DNA from: Gammaproteobacteria bacterium
GTDB lineage: Bacteria; Pseudomonadota; Gammaproteobacteria; Enterobacterales; Psychrobiaceae
Direction: 5' to 3'
Length of the DNA: 64,000 nucleotides
Assembly: GCA_013214945.1 (NCBI GenBank)
Contig: JABSRT010000011.1
Location: forward strand, 91,423 to 155,422
A program made the translations under genes and the position numbers. Of the stretch, positions 51,851-61,513 are shown one piece after another (positions within the stretch are counted from its first letter, which is position 1; every line of letters begins with the position of its first letter). The notes under the pieces were generated by a model that was not told where the DNA came from, did not search any database, and saw nothing but the letters and a program-made list of their open reading frames with translations.

Positions 51851-53071
51851 TCACTGTGATTTGTTTGCTGATGAGGGCCTGGACCCAGACTGTAAAATGC
51901 TAAGTCGTTGCTTGGCGTAGTCGATTAATACCGGCTCAATATTTGGCAACATCAAAAGCTGCTGATAACGTAAAATTGCAGCAGGTTTGGCTTGAGCGTC
52001 GAGCGCAATAGCCAAGCCCAACAACCATTTATGATTGTTATTGTCGCGCGATATTAACGCGGAGTAATTCGATTGTGCCTGCGGCCATTGCTGCAATTGC
52101 TGAGCGAGCGAGCCGGCCAATTCGAGCAATTCGACCTCGATCTTATTAAAACGATAAGGGTGATCTAATGTTAACAAGGCTTGGCTTGGTTGCTGGTTGT
52201 GCAGATAAATTTTTGCCGCCAGTAATTTATGCGACCATTGCTGTGGAAATAGCGTAATGCCGCGCTCTAATAAACTCAACGCTTGAGTTAGATTGTTTTG
52301 ATTAACATGACTGCGCGCCAACAATTCTCGCGCCTGATGCTGCGATGGTAAAGCGACTAAACTCGCACGCCAAGAATCTTGCGCTTTAAACACCAAACCT
52401 AATTGGGCCTGCTCGCGACCTTGCTTAAGAAATAAAGCAGCGGCCTCAACTGACGTTAACTCGACGTGTTTAATGGTTAACTCACCGCTAGGTACAGCTT
52501 GTGACACCGCTAGCGGTGGTCCGGTAAAATTCTGAGTTTGAGTTGGGATTACTTGATCGGCTAAAGGCAGCTGTAGTTGGGTTATCGGGGCTAATTTTTC
52601 TTCATATTTTGGTGGCTGCTTTGCGACAACATCAACTTGAGGCTGCAATGATTGCTCTTTTTCTTGCTGTTGTTGTTGTTGCTGCTGCTGCCGTTTAACC
52701 GATTCAACTGCGGGCTTGAGCTGTGGTTTTTCTGGCACGGGTTCAACCGGCACCAATAGTGGCTCTAGCGCCTGCTTTATCTGAGTGACTTTTACTGGCA
52801 ACTGTTTAACCTCCGCCGCAACAGCCACTGGTAGATTAAGGCTTACGGGCAACGGTGGTTCAACAATTTGAGATGGCGGCATCGACCACAACTTAGCTTG
52901 CCAGCTCCAGCCTATCGCTACCAATACTGCGCAAATAAACCCTAAAACTATCACCAAATATTTAAGGCGTGAATTTGGTAATTCCAAGGCAATAAGCGGT
53001 TCACTGTTAAACCCTTGATCTGCTAAATTACGTTGTTCCAAATCTTTAAGCGCTTGATTAATTACACTCAT
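51851..53071 (-). CDS. mshN: MSHA biogenesis protein MshN (TPR-type)
   Basis: A 406-residue protein with an N-terminal helix (residues 35-51, YLVIVLGFICAVLVAIGW), a long Pro/Gln/Glu linker with nine Gln in a row, and a C-terminal TPR-type helical domain (about 205-390). The last is the feature used for the call. It overlaps mshM by 4 bp (ATGA) and lies 7 bp before mshE. Confidence 0.9.
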   Translation of the reverse strand: MSVINQALKDLEQRNLADQGFNSEPLIALELPNSRLKYLVIVLGFICAVLVAIGWSWQAKLWSMPPSQIVEPPLPVSLNLPVAVAAEVKQLPVKVTQIKQALEPLLVPVEPVPEKPQLKPAVESVKRQQQQQQQQQEKEQSLQPQVDVVAKQPPKYEEKLAPITQLQLPLADQVIPTQTQNFTGPPLAVSQAVPSGELTIKHVELTSVEAAALFLKQGREQAQLGLVFKAQDSWRASLVALPSQHQARELLARSHVNQNNLTQALSLLERGITLFPQQWSHKLLAAKIYLHNQQPSQALLTLDHPYRFNKIEVELLELAGSLAQQLQQWPQAQSNYSALISRDNNNHKWLLGLAIALDAQAKPAAILRYQQLLMLPNIEPVLIDYAKQRLSILQSGSRPSSANKSQ

Positions 53072-53970
53072 TGGTTAGCTCCGCTTAAATAAATAGTAAT
53101 AGCCATTAAACTGCTCACGAAAATTGAGCCCAACACTAGCCACAGTAGGCGTGGTGACTGTTTCGCGTCAATCGTGTCAACAATTGAGCCCTTAACATTT
53201 TTAGCTGAGACCTGAAACTGGCCACCACCAAAACATAATAACAAAGCCTTATGGCACAAAATATTAACCAAACGCGGTACGCCGCGGCTTGCTATCGCTA
53301 TTTTCTTCGCTTCGTTAGGCAAAAATACCGGCTTGCCTTGATGGCCCGCGACTTTGATCCGATAGTCGATGTAATGAGCCACCTCTGCAGCTGTCATGCT
53401 GCGCAGCTTATAAGAAAAGGAGATGCGCTGACGCAATTGGCGAAATTTAGTTGTTGCTAGTCGTTGATCTAATTCAGGCTGGCCAAACAACACTACTTGC
53501 AGCAATTTACGCCGCTCTGTCTCTAAGTTAGTAAAAAGTCGCAACGCTTCAAGGCTTTCATCGGGCAATGCTTGCGCCTCATCTAAAATCACCACGACCG
53601 CCTTGCCTTGAGCAGACAAATTAAGCAAGTGCTGCTGCAACATTTGGATTAATTGCTGTTGATCAATGTTTTGTGAATATTTTAATCCTAATTCTGTTGC
53701 TACAGCCCAGCGTAACTCACTGGGATTTAAAAAGGGGTTGGGGATATAGGCAACACAAAAACCTTGCGGTAATTCATTTAATAACTTGCGGCAAATAAGG
53801 GTTTTTCCAGTGCCGACTTCACCGGTCACCTTGATAAAACCCTCCCCTTGCTTAAGGGCCGTCATTAACACTTGCAACGCCTCGACATGAGGTTTCAAGT
53901 TAAGAAAAAAGTCAGTATTGGGTGTTAAGGTAAAAGGTAATTCCCGTAATCCAAAATGGTATAAGTACAT
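53068..53970 (-). CDS. mshM: MSHA biogenesis ATPase MshM (ExeA-like AAA)
   Basis: A 300-residue AAA ATPase of the ExeA/GspA type: Walker A GEVGTGKTL and Walker B VVVILDEAQALPDESLE. A single C-terminal membrane helix (LLWLVLGSIFVSSLMAITIYL) follows. ExeA-type proteins help place the secretin. It lies between mshL and mshN. Confidence 0.93.
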   Translation of the reverse strand: MYLYHFGLRELPFTLTPNTDFFLNLKPHVEALQVLMTALKQGEGFIKVTGEVGTGKTLICRKLLNELPQGFCVAYIPNPFLNPSELRWAVATELGLKYSQNIDQQQLIQMLQQHLLNLSAQGKAVVVILDEAQALPDESLEALRLFTNLETERRKLLQVVLFGQPELDQRLATTKFRQLRQRISFSYKLRSMTAAEVAHYIDYRIKVAGHQGKPVFLPNEAKKIAIASRGVPRLVNILCHKALLLCFGGGQFQVSAKNVKGSIVDTIDAKQSPRLLWLVLGSIFVSSLMAITIYLSGANQ

Positions 53971-53976
53971 AGCAGC

Positions 53977-55587
53977 TTAATTGGCGCTAGCTGGATACCA
54001 GCTGTCAACCAGTTGCTTAGATTGATCCAATTGCTGGCGCCAAGTATTCACACCCACCACAGTAGGGCGAATTAAAATAATCAGTTCAGTTTTATCTATT
54101 TTCTCTGAACGGTTGGTAAAAAGCTCACCTAGAACTGGAATAGAGCCTAACAGCGGCACCTTTGATTCCTTTTCGGTGGTGCGTGAACTCATTAAGCCAC
54201 CAATCACTACCACGTCACCACTGCGCGCACGAATAATAGTATCTGTTTCTCGAATCGAACTGTAAGCCAAGGGCAACTGATAACTGCCCGATTGCAGCTC
54301 AATCTTCTTTTGCTGCTCAATCACATTCGTTACCGACGGGTGAACATGTAACAGCACTTGGCCATTTTGATCAATTTGTGGCGTAACATCTAAAGCAACC
54401 CCAGAGAAGAAAGGTGTCAACTCAATGTCCGGAGTACTAGTCGTATTATCATTCGTGGTCGTGGTGGTTGACGAAATGTCAGTGACGAAATATTCATCTT
54501 GGCCGACCTTAATTACCGCTTTTTGATTGTTCAAGGCCGTAATTCGTGGGCTAGATAATACATTAACGTCACCTTGTGTTTTTAGCAGCGACACGACCCC
54601 TTTAAAATTGATATTAGAAAATGTTAACGAGGCCACCCCGCCAAGGGTTGAACTGATCACATCAGAAATACTTGCTGATGTGGTGCCAAAATCAAAATTG
54701 GTGACATTATTGTGGCCAGTTTCGGTAAGAATTTCCTGCCACTCGATACCTTGCTGATAACCTTCGCTAAGCGTTACTTCTATGATCCGCGCCTCGAGAA
54801 TCACTTGGCGTTGAATATTGGTTTCTGCGCGTTGCAAAAACTCCTTCACTGTGCGAATTTCATTGGGGAAACCACGTACAGTAACAACACCGGCATGCGG
54901 ACTAACAATTACCGCGCGACCTTCACCCGGCAGTAAACCGCGTAATGTCGTTTGCAGTTCGGCCCAAAAGTCTGTATCGGTCCGCGACTCGATAAAGGTG
55001 CCATTGCTGCCCGAACCAGAGCTATCACTGTCTGAGTCGCTATCGGTTAATCCGCCAGAGCTAATACTGGTTTGCGAAACGCCATTACGTTTGAGCAATA
55101 AGTAATTAACATTAAAAGTTTCAGAGGTAATCGCCGCAGGCAAGACCTGAATTATTCGACCTTTTTTTATGATCTGGTAATCGTATAACTGCGAGATAGA
55201 ATCAATCACTTCATCGAGCGTAACTTGCTTTAGTTGTAATGAAACATCACCGCTTAACTGCGGGTGAAATACCACGCTATAAGGAGTTTTAGCGACTAAA
55301 TTGGCAAAGAGTTGTTTGATGTTAACGGCGTTGGCTGCAATATCGAAACGCTTTTGGCTAGGCTGGCTGCTAATTTCACCAAAGCTCATCGGCTTAGGCT
55401 TTAGCGCTTGCGCGACGCTTGGCGGCACACTAAAAGGTACAACGGGCGAAATAGTACTCTGTTGTTTTTCTTGCGCAAAAGACTCTTGAATTTTTTTCCG
55501 CTCTTGTTCTATTGGAGTCATTTGACAACTCATCAACGCCACCGTGCTAACAACAACAATTCCTTTTTTAACGCCAAAAACTAACAT
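53977..55587 (-). CDS. mshL: MSHA outer-membrane secretin MshL
   Basis: A 536-residue secretin with an N-terminal lipobox (VALMSC, Cys about 21). An N0/STN-like domain follows (IKQLFANLVAKTPYSVVFHPQLSGDVSLQLKQVTLDEVIDS), then N-domains with a Ser/Asp-rich insert (about 175-195). The secretin channel forms the C-terminal 250 residues (TALNNQKAVIKVGQDEYFVTDI, VVIGGLMSSRTTEKESKVPLLGSIPVLGELF). It provides the outer-membrane exit for the pilus. Confidence 0.95.
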   Translation of the reverse strand: MLVFGVKKGIVVVSTVALMSCQMTPIEQERKKIQESFAQEKQQSTISPVVPFSVPPSVAQALKPKPMSFGEISSQPSQKRFDIAANAVNIKQLFANLVAKTPYSVVFHPQLSGDVSLQLKQVTLDEVIDSISQLYDYQIIKKGRIIQVLPAAITSETFNVNYLLLKRNGVSQTSISSGGLTDSDSDSDSSGSGSNGTFIESRTDTDFWAELQTTLRGLLPGEGRAVIVSPHAGVVTVRGFPNEIRTVKEFLQRAETNIQRQVILEARIIEVTLSEGYQQGIEWQEILTETGHNNVTNFDFGTTSASISDVISSTLGGVASLTFSNINFKGVVSLLKTQGDVNVLSSPRITALNNQKAVIKVGQDEYFVTDISSTTTTTNDNTTSTPDIELTPFFSGVALDVTPQIDQNGQVLLHVHPSVTNVIEQQKKIELQSGSYQLPLAYSSIRETDTIIRARSGDVVVIGGLMSSRTTEKESKVPLLGSIPVLGELFTNRSEKIDKTELIILIRPTVVGVNTWRQQLDQSKQLVDSWYPASAN

Positions 55588-55600
55588 TAATACTCAACCC

Positions 55601-55936
55601 CTATTTCGAAATATTGACGACTGAATTGCCAAACAAATACAACTCTGTTCCTGAACTAAAAATAACCTTATCAAACATGATTTTTAAAATAACATCCTGA
55701 TTAATCGCTTGACCGCTTTGATAAGGCTTTCCACTAATGACTGCAATACTATTATTATTAAAGGTCTGAATTGCATCTAATCGCAGAACTTGAACAGGCG
55801 CTGCTGTATCGATACCTGCATCATCAGTACTTTTGATGACGATGCCCGGCCGCGTTGGATCGCTCAACGACGCGGCCTCAATCCCAGCACCACTTAAGAT
55901 AATCAACAGCAACAACAACAACTTAACCACTAACAC
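55601..55936 (-). CDS. mshK: MSHA biogenesis protein MshK (PilP-like)
   Basis: A short periplasmic protein (about 111 residues) with a hydrophobic N-terminal segment and the DPTRPG motif near residue 29, the PilP/MshK type. The GTG at 55936 is 7 nt from AAGGAG and is my choice; the frame is also open from a TTG at 55939. It overlaps the mshJ stop by 14 bp. Confidence 0.85.
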   Translation of the reverse strand: MLVVKLLLLLLIILSGAGIEAASLSDPTRPGIVIKSTDDAGIDTAAPVQVLRLDAIQTFNNNSIAVISGKPYQSGQAINQDVILKIMFDKVIFSSGTELYLFGNSVVNISK

Positions 55937-56594
55937 CAATAAACTCCTTATCTGTGCTTAAGGTATAAACGACTATTTTAGCCGCGGCTTTAGGATGTTC
56001 TAATACTGAATAACTGATAGCGCTCCATAAAATTTTGTCGCTGGTATCTTCAACTTGTTGTAAAAACTTTAAAATTGAAAAATATTTTCCTTCAATATCA
56101 ACAATGATTGCATGTTTATAGAGTAAAGGGGTAGGCGCAGCTTTAACCCCAGTTCCGACTTCTGCCGTTTCAGTTAATATTGCCTCTGGCGCTACCGAAC
56201 GAAACGACATAACTTTTAAGCCATTGCTTTCGTTGAGTAATGATTTAAGCGATATGATCATGTCTTGTTTAGATACTAGCGCTAAATTTCGATCGAGCAG
56301 TTGCTGTTCTATCGCTAATTTACTCAACGTTAACTGTTTAATTTCTTGTTTTAACGACTTATTCATTTCAGAGCTTAAAATCAGGTCGACTTCTGAAATT
56401 TGCTGCTCGGTTTCAACTATCGTTTGCTCGGTCGATTTACCTGAGTCCGTCGCCTGACGCCAACTAATGTAGAGCGGCTCAAGGATGAAATGATTAGCAA
56501 TAAGACCCAATAACACCAAACCAGTGATTAAGATTAACGCCTTTTCTCGTATTGTTAGTTCCACATAACGTTTGAGTGCCTGCTCACTAGTCAT
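55923..56594 (-). CDS. mshJ: MSHA biogenesis protein MshJ (PilO-like)
   Basis: A 223-residue PilO-like protein with one N-terminal membrane helix (EKALILITGLVLLGLIANHFIL), a coiled coil and a ferredoxin-like C-terminal domain. It overlaps the PilN-like gene by 4 bp (ATGA). PilO-type proteins form the periplasmic alignment subcomplex with PilN and PilP. Confidence 0.88.
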   Translation of the reverse strand: MTSEQALKRYVELTIREKALILITGLVLLGLIANHFILEPLYISWRQATDSGKSTEQTIVETEQQISEVDLILSSEMNKSLKQEIKQLTLSKLAIEQQLLDRNLALVSKQDMIISLKSLLNESNGLKVMSFRSVAPEAILTETAEVGTGVKAAPTPLLYKHAIIVDIEGKYFSILKFLQQVEDTSDKILWSAISYSVLEHPKAAAKIVVYTLSTDKEFIGVSG

Positions 56595-57187
56595 TGAGTT
56601 GTCTCTTTTTTATTAGCATTATTTAAGGAAAACTCAAGAAAGTCACTGTTGCGTAATATTTTTAATGAAGAGAAGTCTTGCCCCATTAATGGCTTAACCT
56701 CTTTGAGTGCTTCAATCCACAACAGAACATCGTTAGAGTGCAACGCACCACCATGTAAATTAACGCCAGCGTATTCAATGTTTATCTTGGTTAACCAAAT
56801 GCCAGTAGCTGGAAGCTCGGCTAAGGCTAAAAACAAATCGGAATAACCTTGGCTATTCGATTGGGTTTGCTGTTTCATCGTCGCCAGAATCCGCTGCTTA
56901 ATCGCAATTTTATTCGACAATTCACTCTTTTGCTTGAGCAATGCCACTTTGTCATTACGTTGTGCTAACTCAGTGGCGCGCGTTGTTAATGTCTGCTGGG
57001 CTGCTTGTAATTTATCAGCTAGTTCGAGGTTTACATTGTTTTGCATGCTTTGCTGCCACAATAGCCCGCCGGTAGCCAATCCGATTAAAATAATAACGGC
57101 GCCCCACGAAGCTAACAACAAGTTAAACGGCAATATTTCTTTTACTGGCTGCAGTGCTGGGGTGTATAAATTAATCCGATTTTTCAT
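56591..57187 (-). CDS. mshI2: MSHA alignment protein, PilN-like (second MshI)
   Basis: A 198-residue protein with the short basic start MKNRINLYTPALQP, a membrane helix (LLLASWGAVIILIGLATGGLLW) and a coiled coil (ELADKLQAAQQTLTTRATELAQRN). This is the PilN form. Its ATG follows directly on the mshI stop. The symbol follows use in related loci, and the functional equivalence is inferred. Confidence 0.85.
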   Translation of the reverse strand: MKNRINLYTPALQPVKEILPFNLLLASWGAVIILIGLATGGLLWQQSMQNNVNLELADKLQAAQQTLTTRATELAQRNDKVALLKQKSELSNKIAIKQRILATMKQQTQSNSQGYSDLFLALAELPATGIWLTKINIEYAGVNLHGGALHSNDVLLWIEALKEVKPLMGQDFSSLKILRNSDFLEFSLNNANKKETTQ

Positions 57188-58078
57188 TTACGACCCTTCA
57201 CTCGACTTTAATTCTGCAAAGCCCGCAGCGTTAATGGGGAAACGACGAAAATCTTCTTCGACATCGATTTTTAACTGCTTGACTGGCAGGTCAAATAATT
57301 CTTGCATATTGCTCAATATAGAGTCGAAGTCAAAATTTTGCACGGCGATAAAAATGGTATTGATGGAGTTTAGCCTTAATTGACCTAAGGCAAAATCAAT
57401 TGAACGTTGAACTTCCAGCCCTAGGTTGGTTAACATGCCTGATGAAAAATCGACCTCACTCATTTGATGAAAATTATCATAACCTTGAATTCGTCGACTA
57501 AAGCATAACTTGCCATCTTCTATCACCGCAATTAATACTTGTGAGCCCGGCACATGAAAAACCAACACATTGGCGTCAGATGAGCTCACTAACTGAGAAA
57601 CAACGACGTCTTCAACTGTGATCCCGGAAATTTCAACCTCACTGTCATGCAAGTAATTGACGACAGGACTGATCATTGCTTTATCACATGCAATAACATG
57701 CAATTTGTTCATGCTAGGGTTGTTACTGTAATGCTGGTAATAATCAATAATTTGATTATCAGGCTTGATCGTAAATAAACTTTTAACACTCCAGGCCAAT
57801 GCCTGTAAAACCTCATCTTCTGGCACATTCGGATTATCAACTTGCACCCCTTGATATACCCCATGAGCCAACACAATTTGACAGCGGCTATTACTGAGAT
57901 CTATTTCTTGGGCCAATGTTTTTAGGGTTGTAACATAATCCTCAACTTTACTCGGCAGTTGCTTAACAAAATGCTGTTCGCCGTCAATCACCCCAACCGT
58001 GACACTGTTAGGCTGTAGCACTAAGCTTAACTGACGATTTGATGAGGTTTTTTTACGACCAAACAATTGACTAAGCAC
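57188..58078 (-). CDS. mshI: MSHA biogenesis protein MshI (PilM-like)
   Basis: A 296-residue cytoplasmic actin-like PilM/MshI protein, first gene of the MSHA operon. The GTG start at 58078 (VLSQLFGRKKTSS) has an AGGAAG site and gives the usual MshI N-terminus. A frame open from 58156 would add 26 residues, so I reject it. Conserved stretches are LVLQPNSVTVGVIDG and EEDVVVSQL-type motifs. No mshH/csrD gene lies upstream of it. Confidence 0.9.
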   Translation of the reverse strand: MLSQLFGRKKTSSNRQLSLVLQPNSVTVGVIDGEQHFVKQLPSKVEDYVTTLKTLAQEIDLSNSRCQIVLAHGVYQGVQVDNPNVPEDEVLQALAWSVKSLFTIKPDNQIIDYYQHYSNNPSMNKLHVIACDKAMISPVVNYLHDSEVEISGITVEDVVVSQLVSSSDANVLVFHVPGSQVLIAVIEDGKLCFSRRIQGYDNFHQMSEVDFSSGMLTNLGLEVQRSIDFALGQLRLNSINTIFIAVQNFDFDSILSNMQELFDLPVKQLKIDVEEDFRRFPINAAGFAELKSSEGS

Positions 58079-58103
58079 GGGAGGCTTCCTTAAAATTGCT
58101 AAA

Positions 58104-58131
58104 GGGATAATAATAGTAATATCATTATCCC
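58104..58131. promoter_or_regulatory. Palindrome in mshI / desulfhydrase promoter region
   Basis: GGGATAAT (58104-58111) and ATTATCCC (58124-58131) are perfect inverted arms 12 bp apart, in the 111-bp spacer between divergent mshI and the PLP enzyme gene. This looks like an operator, but no regulator can be named. Confidence 0.5.
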
Positions 58132-58189
58132 GATAAACAAGTGTGTTGCAATACAAATCACACCAAGCTGCTAAGGTATTTATCTAATT

Positions 58190-59098
58190 TTGTTATATGA
58201 ACCAATAAATTCACCGCTACAACCAATAACCAGTGCCTTGCTAAAACGGCATAATATCACCTTAGATATTAAACGTGATGACCTGATTCATCCGCTGATA
58301 TCAGGCAATAAATGGCGTAAGTTAAAATATAATTTGATTAATGCTCAGCAACAAGGCATTAGCAAATTGCTTTCTTTTGGTGGCGCTTATTCGAATCACA
58401 TTCACGCATTAGCTGCCGCTGGCCATGCCTTCAACTTTGAGACCATTGGCCTCATTAGAGGCGAGGCTGACAGTGAGAATCCGACAATAATTGATGCTAA
58501 ACAAAACGGTATGACGATCAATTATCTTTCTCGTCTTGAATATCGCAAGCGGCACGATCCAAGTTACTTGCTGCAGCTGCAACAACAGTTTCCTGATGCG
58601 CTGCTTATACCCGAAGGCGGAACCAACGTGGCAGCACTAAAAGGAGTTGGTGAAATATTAACTGAATTGGCGGATCACAATCCAGATTTTATAATCACGC
58701 CTTGCGGTAGCGGCGGCACCACTGCCGGGCTCATTGCGGCAAGCCCGCCTCACACTAAAGTGATTAGCATTCCAGTCTTAAAAAAGGCTAGCTATTTAAT
58801 CGAAGAAATCAATAATCTCGTGACAGATGTCGGCATTAAAAATAACAACTGGAGTTTTATCGAAGGTTATCATGGTGGCGGTTATGCCAAGATCCCCCCT
58901 GAGTTGGTCGAATTCATTAAGCAATTTACCCAGCAAACCGCGATTGAAATTGAACCGATATACAGTGGCAAGATGTTTTTCGCCTTAGACGACTTAATCA
59001 AGCAAGGTTATTTCCCAGCAGGCAGTAGAATAGTGGCCCTACATACAGGTGGCCTGCAGGGGCTGCGGGGCTTGAAACAACGCGGATTACTAACTTAA
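58190..59098 (+). CDS. PLP-dependent D-cysteine desulfhydrase / ACC deaminase-like enzyme
   Basis: A 302-residue fold-type II PLP enzyme. The Schiff-base lysine is K41 in SGNKWRKLKYN, followed by the GGAYSNHIHALAAAG loop. The phosphate-binding region is TPCGSGGTTAGLIA. Related enzymes degrade D-cysteine to pyruvate, H2S and ammonia or open the ACC ring; sequence alone does not decide which. It starts at a TTG and has no ATG near, so the start is uncertain. It sits between the MSHA locus and the receptor cassette. Confidence 0.85.
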   Translation: MLYEPINSPLQPITSALLKRHNITLDIKRDDLIHPLISGNKWRKLKYNLINAQQQGISKLLSFGGAYSNHIHALAAAGHAFNFETIGLIRGEADSENPTIIDAKQNGMTINYLSRLEYRKRHDPSYLLQLQQQFPDALLIPEGGTNVAALKGVGEILTELADHNPDFIITPCGSGGTTAGLIAASPPHTKVISIPVLKKASYLIEEINNLVTDVGIKNNNWSFIEGYHGGGYAKIPPELVEFIKQFTQQTAIEIEPIYSGKMFFALDDLIKQGYFPAGSRIVALHTGGLQGLRGLKQRGLLT

Positions 59099-59269
59099 TC
59101 GACAAAATGGCAGTTTAGTTCGGCCAATAAACAAACAACCTCACTAATATGATCGGCTCGGTGTACTTAAGTGTTACTACTTGAACATCAAGACACCTTA
59201 AATCGAGGCTCTAGCGCAGCATCTATGCTGCACAAAGTTGCTTTATCAAACAGCAACACTTTCAATCAA

Positions 59270-59291
59270 TTAAATGCGTAGCTACATTTAA
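59270..59291 (+). promoter_or_regulatory. Inverted repeat upstream of the TonB receptor gene
   Basis: The arms TTAAATG (59270-59276) and CATTTAA (59285-59291) are perfect, with 8 bp between that contain TAGCTA. A second, shorter palindrome, GACAAtTTGTC, lies at 59322-59332. Both lie within 125 bp of the receptor start and could be operators. No clear Fur box is seen. Confidence 0.45.
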
Positions 59292-59393
59292 GGTGAACAG
59301 AGCCAATATCATCAAACATGCGACAATTTGTCACATCCCAGTTAGCCATTGAAAGCGTTAGACTTACTAAAAATTTTAACAGGAAGTCTTGCT

Positions 59394-61499
59394 ATGTATC
59401 GAGTCGCATTGATCGCGTTGGTGTTGCCTGCCGCGCTATTGTCTAATATCACAAGTGCCACTGAAGCCAATCTTAAAACCACCCAAGAGCTTGAGCGTAT
59501 TACCGTCTCTGCCAGCAGAATAGCTAAAAAAGATATTGAACAAGCTATTGCAGTTGAATTTGTTGGAAAATCAACACTCGTTCAAGATAATGGTCAGCAC
59601 ATTGCAGAATCCCTTAATTCAATTTCAGGTGTGTTGTTAAACCAACTGCAAGGTGCGCATGGCCACAATGCCGCAATTAGAATGCCGATTAATTATTCAG
59701 GGTCCTATCTCTATTTACAAGATAACATTCCGTTGCAATCAGCGGCATTCTTTAACCATAACGCACTGTGGTGGAGCAGTTTTAATTCAACCATAAAACG
59801 GATTGAAGTTATCAAAGGCGCGGGCACGGCTTTACATGGCTCGGGAGCAATTGCGGCCACTATTAATACCTTAAGTGAAGATGTCACCATGACACCGAGC
59901 GGCCAATTAGACTTAACTTTTGGTGAGTATGGTTACGTAAAAAGCAAAGCGGCTTATTCTAATTCGATAAGCAAAAATCAAGGGCTTGCTATTTCAGGCT
60001 CGTTGCAATCTAACGAAGGTTATCGTCACCATACCGCCTCACAACGTGGTGAAATACATATTAAACATCACTACGAAGGGCGTGATGAATCGTTAACGAC
60101 CAGTTTTGTGGCTTCAGATTTAGAGCAGGAAATGGCGGCCAGTCTATCAGGCGATGATTTCAATACTAATCCGCAATCTTCCGGTTTGTCTGCCGAGGTA
60201 TTGGCATCAGATCCCTTACGAAAAAGTCGATATTTTCGCTTAAGCAGCACCTGGGATAAAGTGACTGATAGCGGTCTTAATATTAGTATGATTCCATACT
60301 TACGCCAGCGTACCAATGACTATACCGCAACCTGGAATGCCAACATGCCAAAGCAGGAAAGTCAGGTTACTACACTCGGTTTATTGTCGTTCTTGTCATA
60401 TGAACCTAATGATAACGGCGAGTTAATCGTCGGACTTGATGTGGAACATTCACAAGGTGAATCAAAATCTTATCAAGAACAGACAATTACTACGACAGGC
60501 TGGGCCAGCAATACCTTTATAGCAGGCCATCAGTATTACGATGACACTACTACCTATGTTGGAATTTCACCCTATATTCAATACGAACATGCCCTCACCG
60601 ATCAGCTTAGCCTATCTGTCGGTGGCCGTTATGATTACAACAACTATGATTATGATAATAATTTAGCCGCTTTAGATAATGACGGTTATGGAAAACGTCG
60701 CTTGGCTAATCGCCGTGATAGCTTCAACCATTTTAGTCCAAAACTATCTTTGAATTATCTACTTAATGATACAAGTTCTGTCTATGTCAGATTTGCCAAT
60801 AGTTTTCGAATACCTACAGCTGGATCCCTTTACCATATTAAATCAGGCAGTACCGACAGCCTAATTGATGGCGTCAAGGTAGAAACTTCAAATACCTATG
60901 AGCTGGGTTATAAGATTAATCATCAGGCATTTAATGCCCAAGCAGCTATATATTTTATGGATCTTGATGACGCCTTAGTCAATGCAGTGACCGATGACGG
61001 CTTTGATTACCAAACTAATGCTGGTCGGGTTATTCATAAAGGCATCGAGCTAAGCATTAATAGCCAAATAACCAGAGAATTTGAAGCCTCATTAGCGCTA
61101 AGCAAATCAGTGCATGAATACGATAACTATGTCGAAGGCCTAGGAAGTAGCTCACCAAAAGAGCTATCGGGCAACACATTAAAACTGGCTCCAGCATATA
61201 TTGCCAATGCCCGATTTGTTTATACCCCAGATTACCTTGCTAACTTTACCGGCATATTAGAAATAAAATCGATTGGCGATTATTACATGGACGATAAAAA
61301 CACCAAGCAATATTCAGGCTATACCATCGCTAATATCAAGTTTAACTATCAACTAACAGCGGCGTTACGCCTTCATGGTCGCATTATCAATATTAATGAT
61401 AAATATTATGCTCAGCAGGCGGAGATCACCTACGGTAGTGAGAAATATTCACCAGCAAGCGGCCGAACTGCATACGCTGGCCTTAGCTACCGCTTCTAA
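59394..61499 (+). CDS. TonB-dependent outer-membrane receptor
   Basis: A 701-residue TonB-dependent receptor from the ATG at 59394, which has an AGGAAG site; an upstream ATG at 59349 adds 15 residues. It has a signal peptide (ends near SATEA), a TonB box-like ERITVSA, a plug domain (about residues 35-150, with the IEVIKGAGTALHGSGAIAATINT strand) and a beta-barrel ending in a C-terminal aromatic Phe (AYAGLSYRF). The ligand is unknown. It is the first gene of a three-gene operon and is followed by 14 bp and the BNR gene. Confidence 0.92.
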   Translation: MYRVALIALVLPAALLSNITSATEANLKTTQELERITVSASRIAKKDIEQAIAVEFVGKSTLVQDNGQHIAESLNSISGVLLNQLQGAHGHNAAIRMPINYSGSYLYLQDNIPLQSAAFFNHNALWWSSFNSTIKRIEVIKGAGTALHGSGAIAATINTLSEDVTMTPSGQLDLTFGEYGYVKSKAAYSNSISKNQGLAISGSLQSNEGYRHHTASQRGEIHIKHHYEGRDESLTTSFVASDLEQEMAASLSGDDFNTNPQSSGLSAEVLASDPLRKSRYFRLSSTWDKVTDSGLNISMIPYLRQRTNDYTATWNANMPKQESQVTTLGLLSFLSYEPNDNGELIVGLDVEHSQGESKSYQEQTITTTGWASNTFIAGHQYYDDTTTYVGISPYIQYEHALTDQLSLSVGGRYDYNNYDYDNNLAALDNDGYGKRRLANRRDSFNHFSPKLSLNYLLNDTSSVYVRFANSFRIPTAGSLYHIKSGSTDSLIDGVKVETSNTYELGYKINHQAFNAQAAIYFMDLDDALVNAVTDDGFDYQTNAGRVIHKGIELSINSQITREFEASLALSKSVHEYDNYVEGLGSSSPKELSGNTLKLAPAYIANARFVYTPDYLANFTGILEIKSIGDYYMDDKNTKQYSGYTIANIKFNYQLTAALRLHGRIININDKYYAQQAEITYGSEKYSPASGRTAYAGLSYRF

Positions 61500-61513
61500 T
61501 AAAGGAACTTAGT

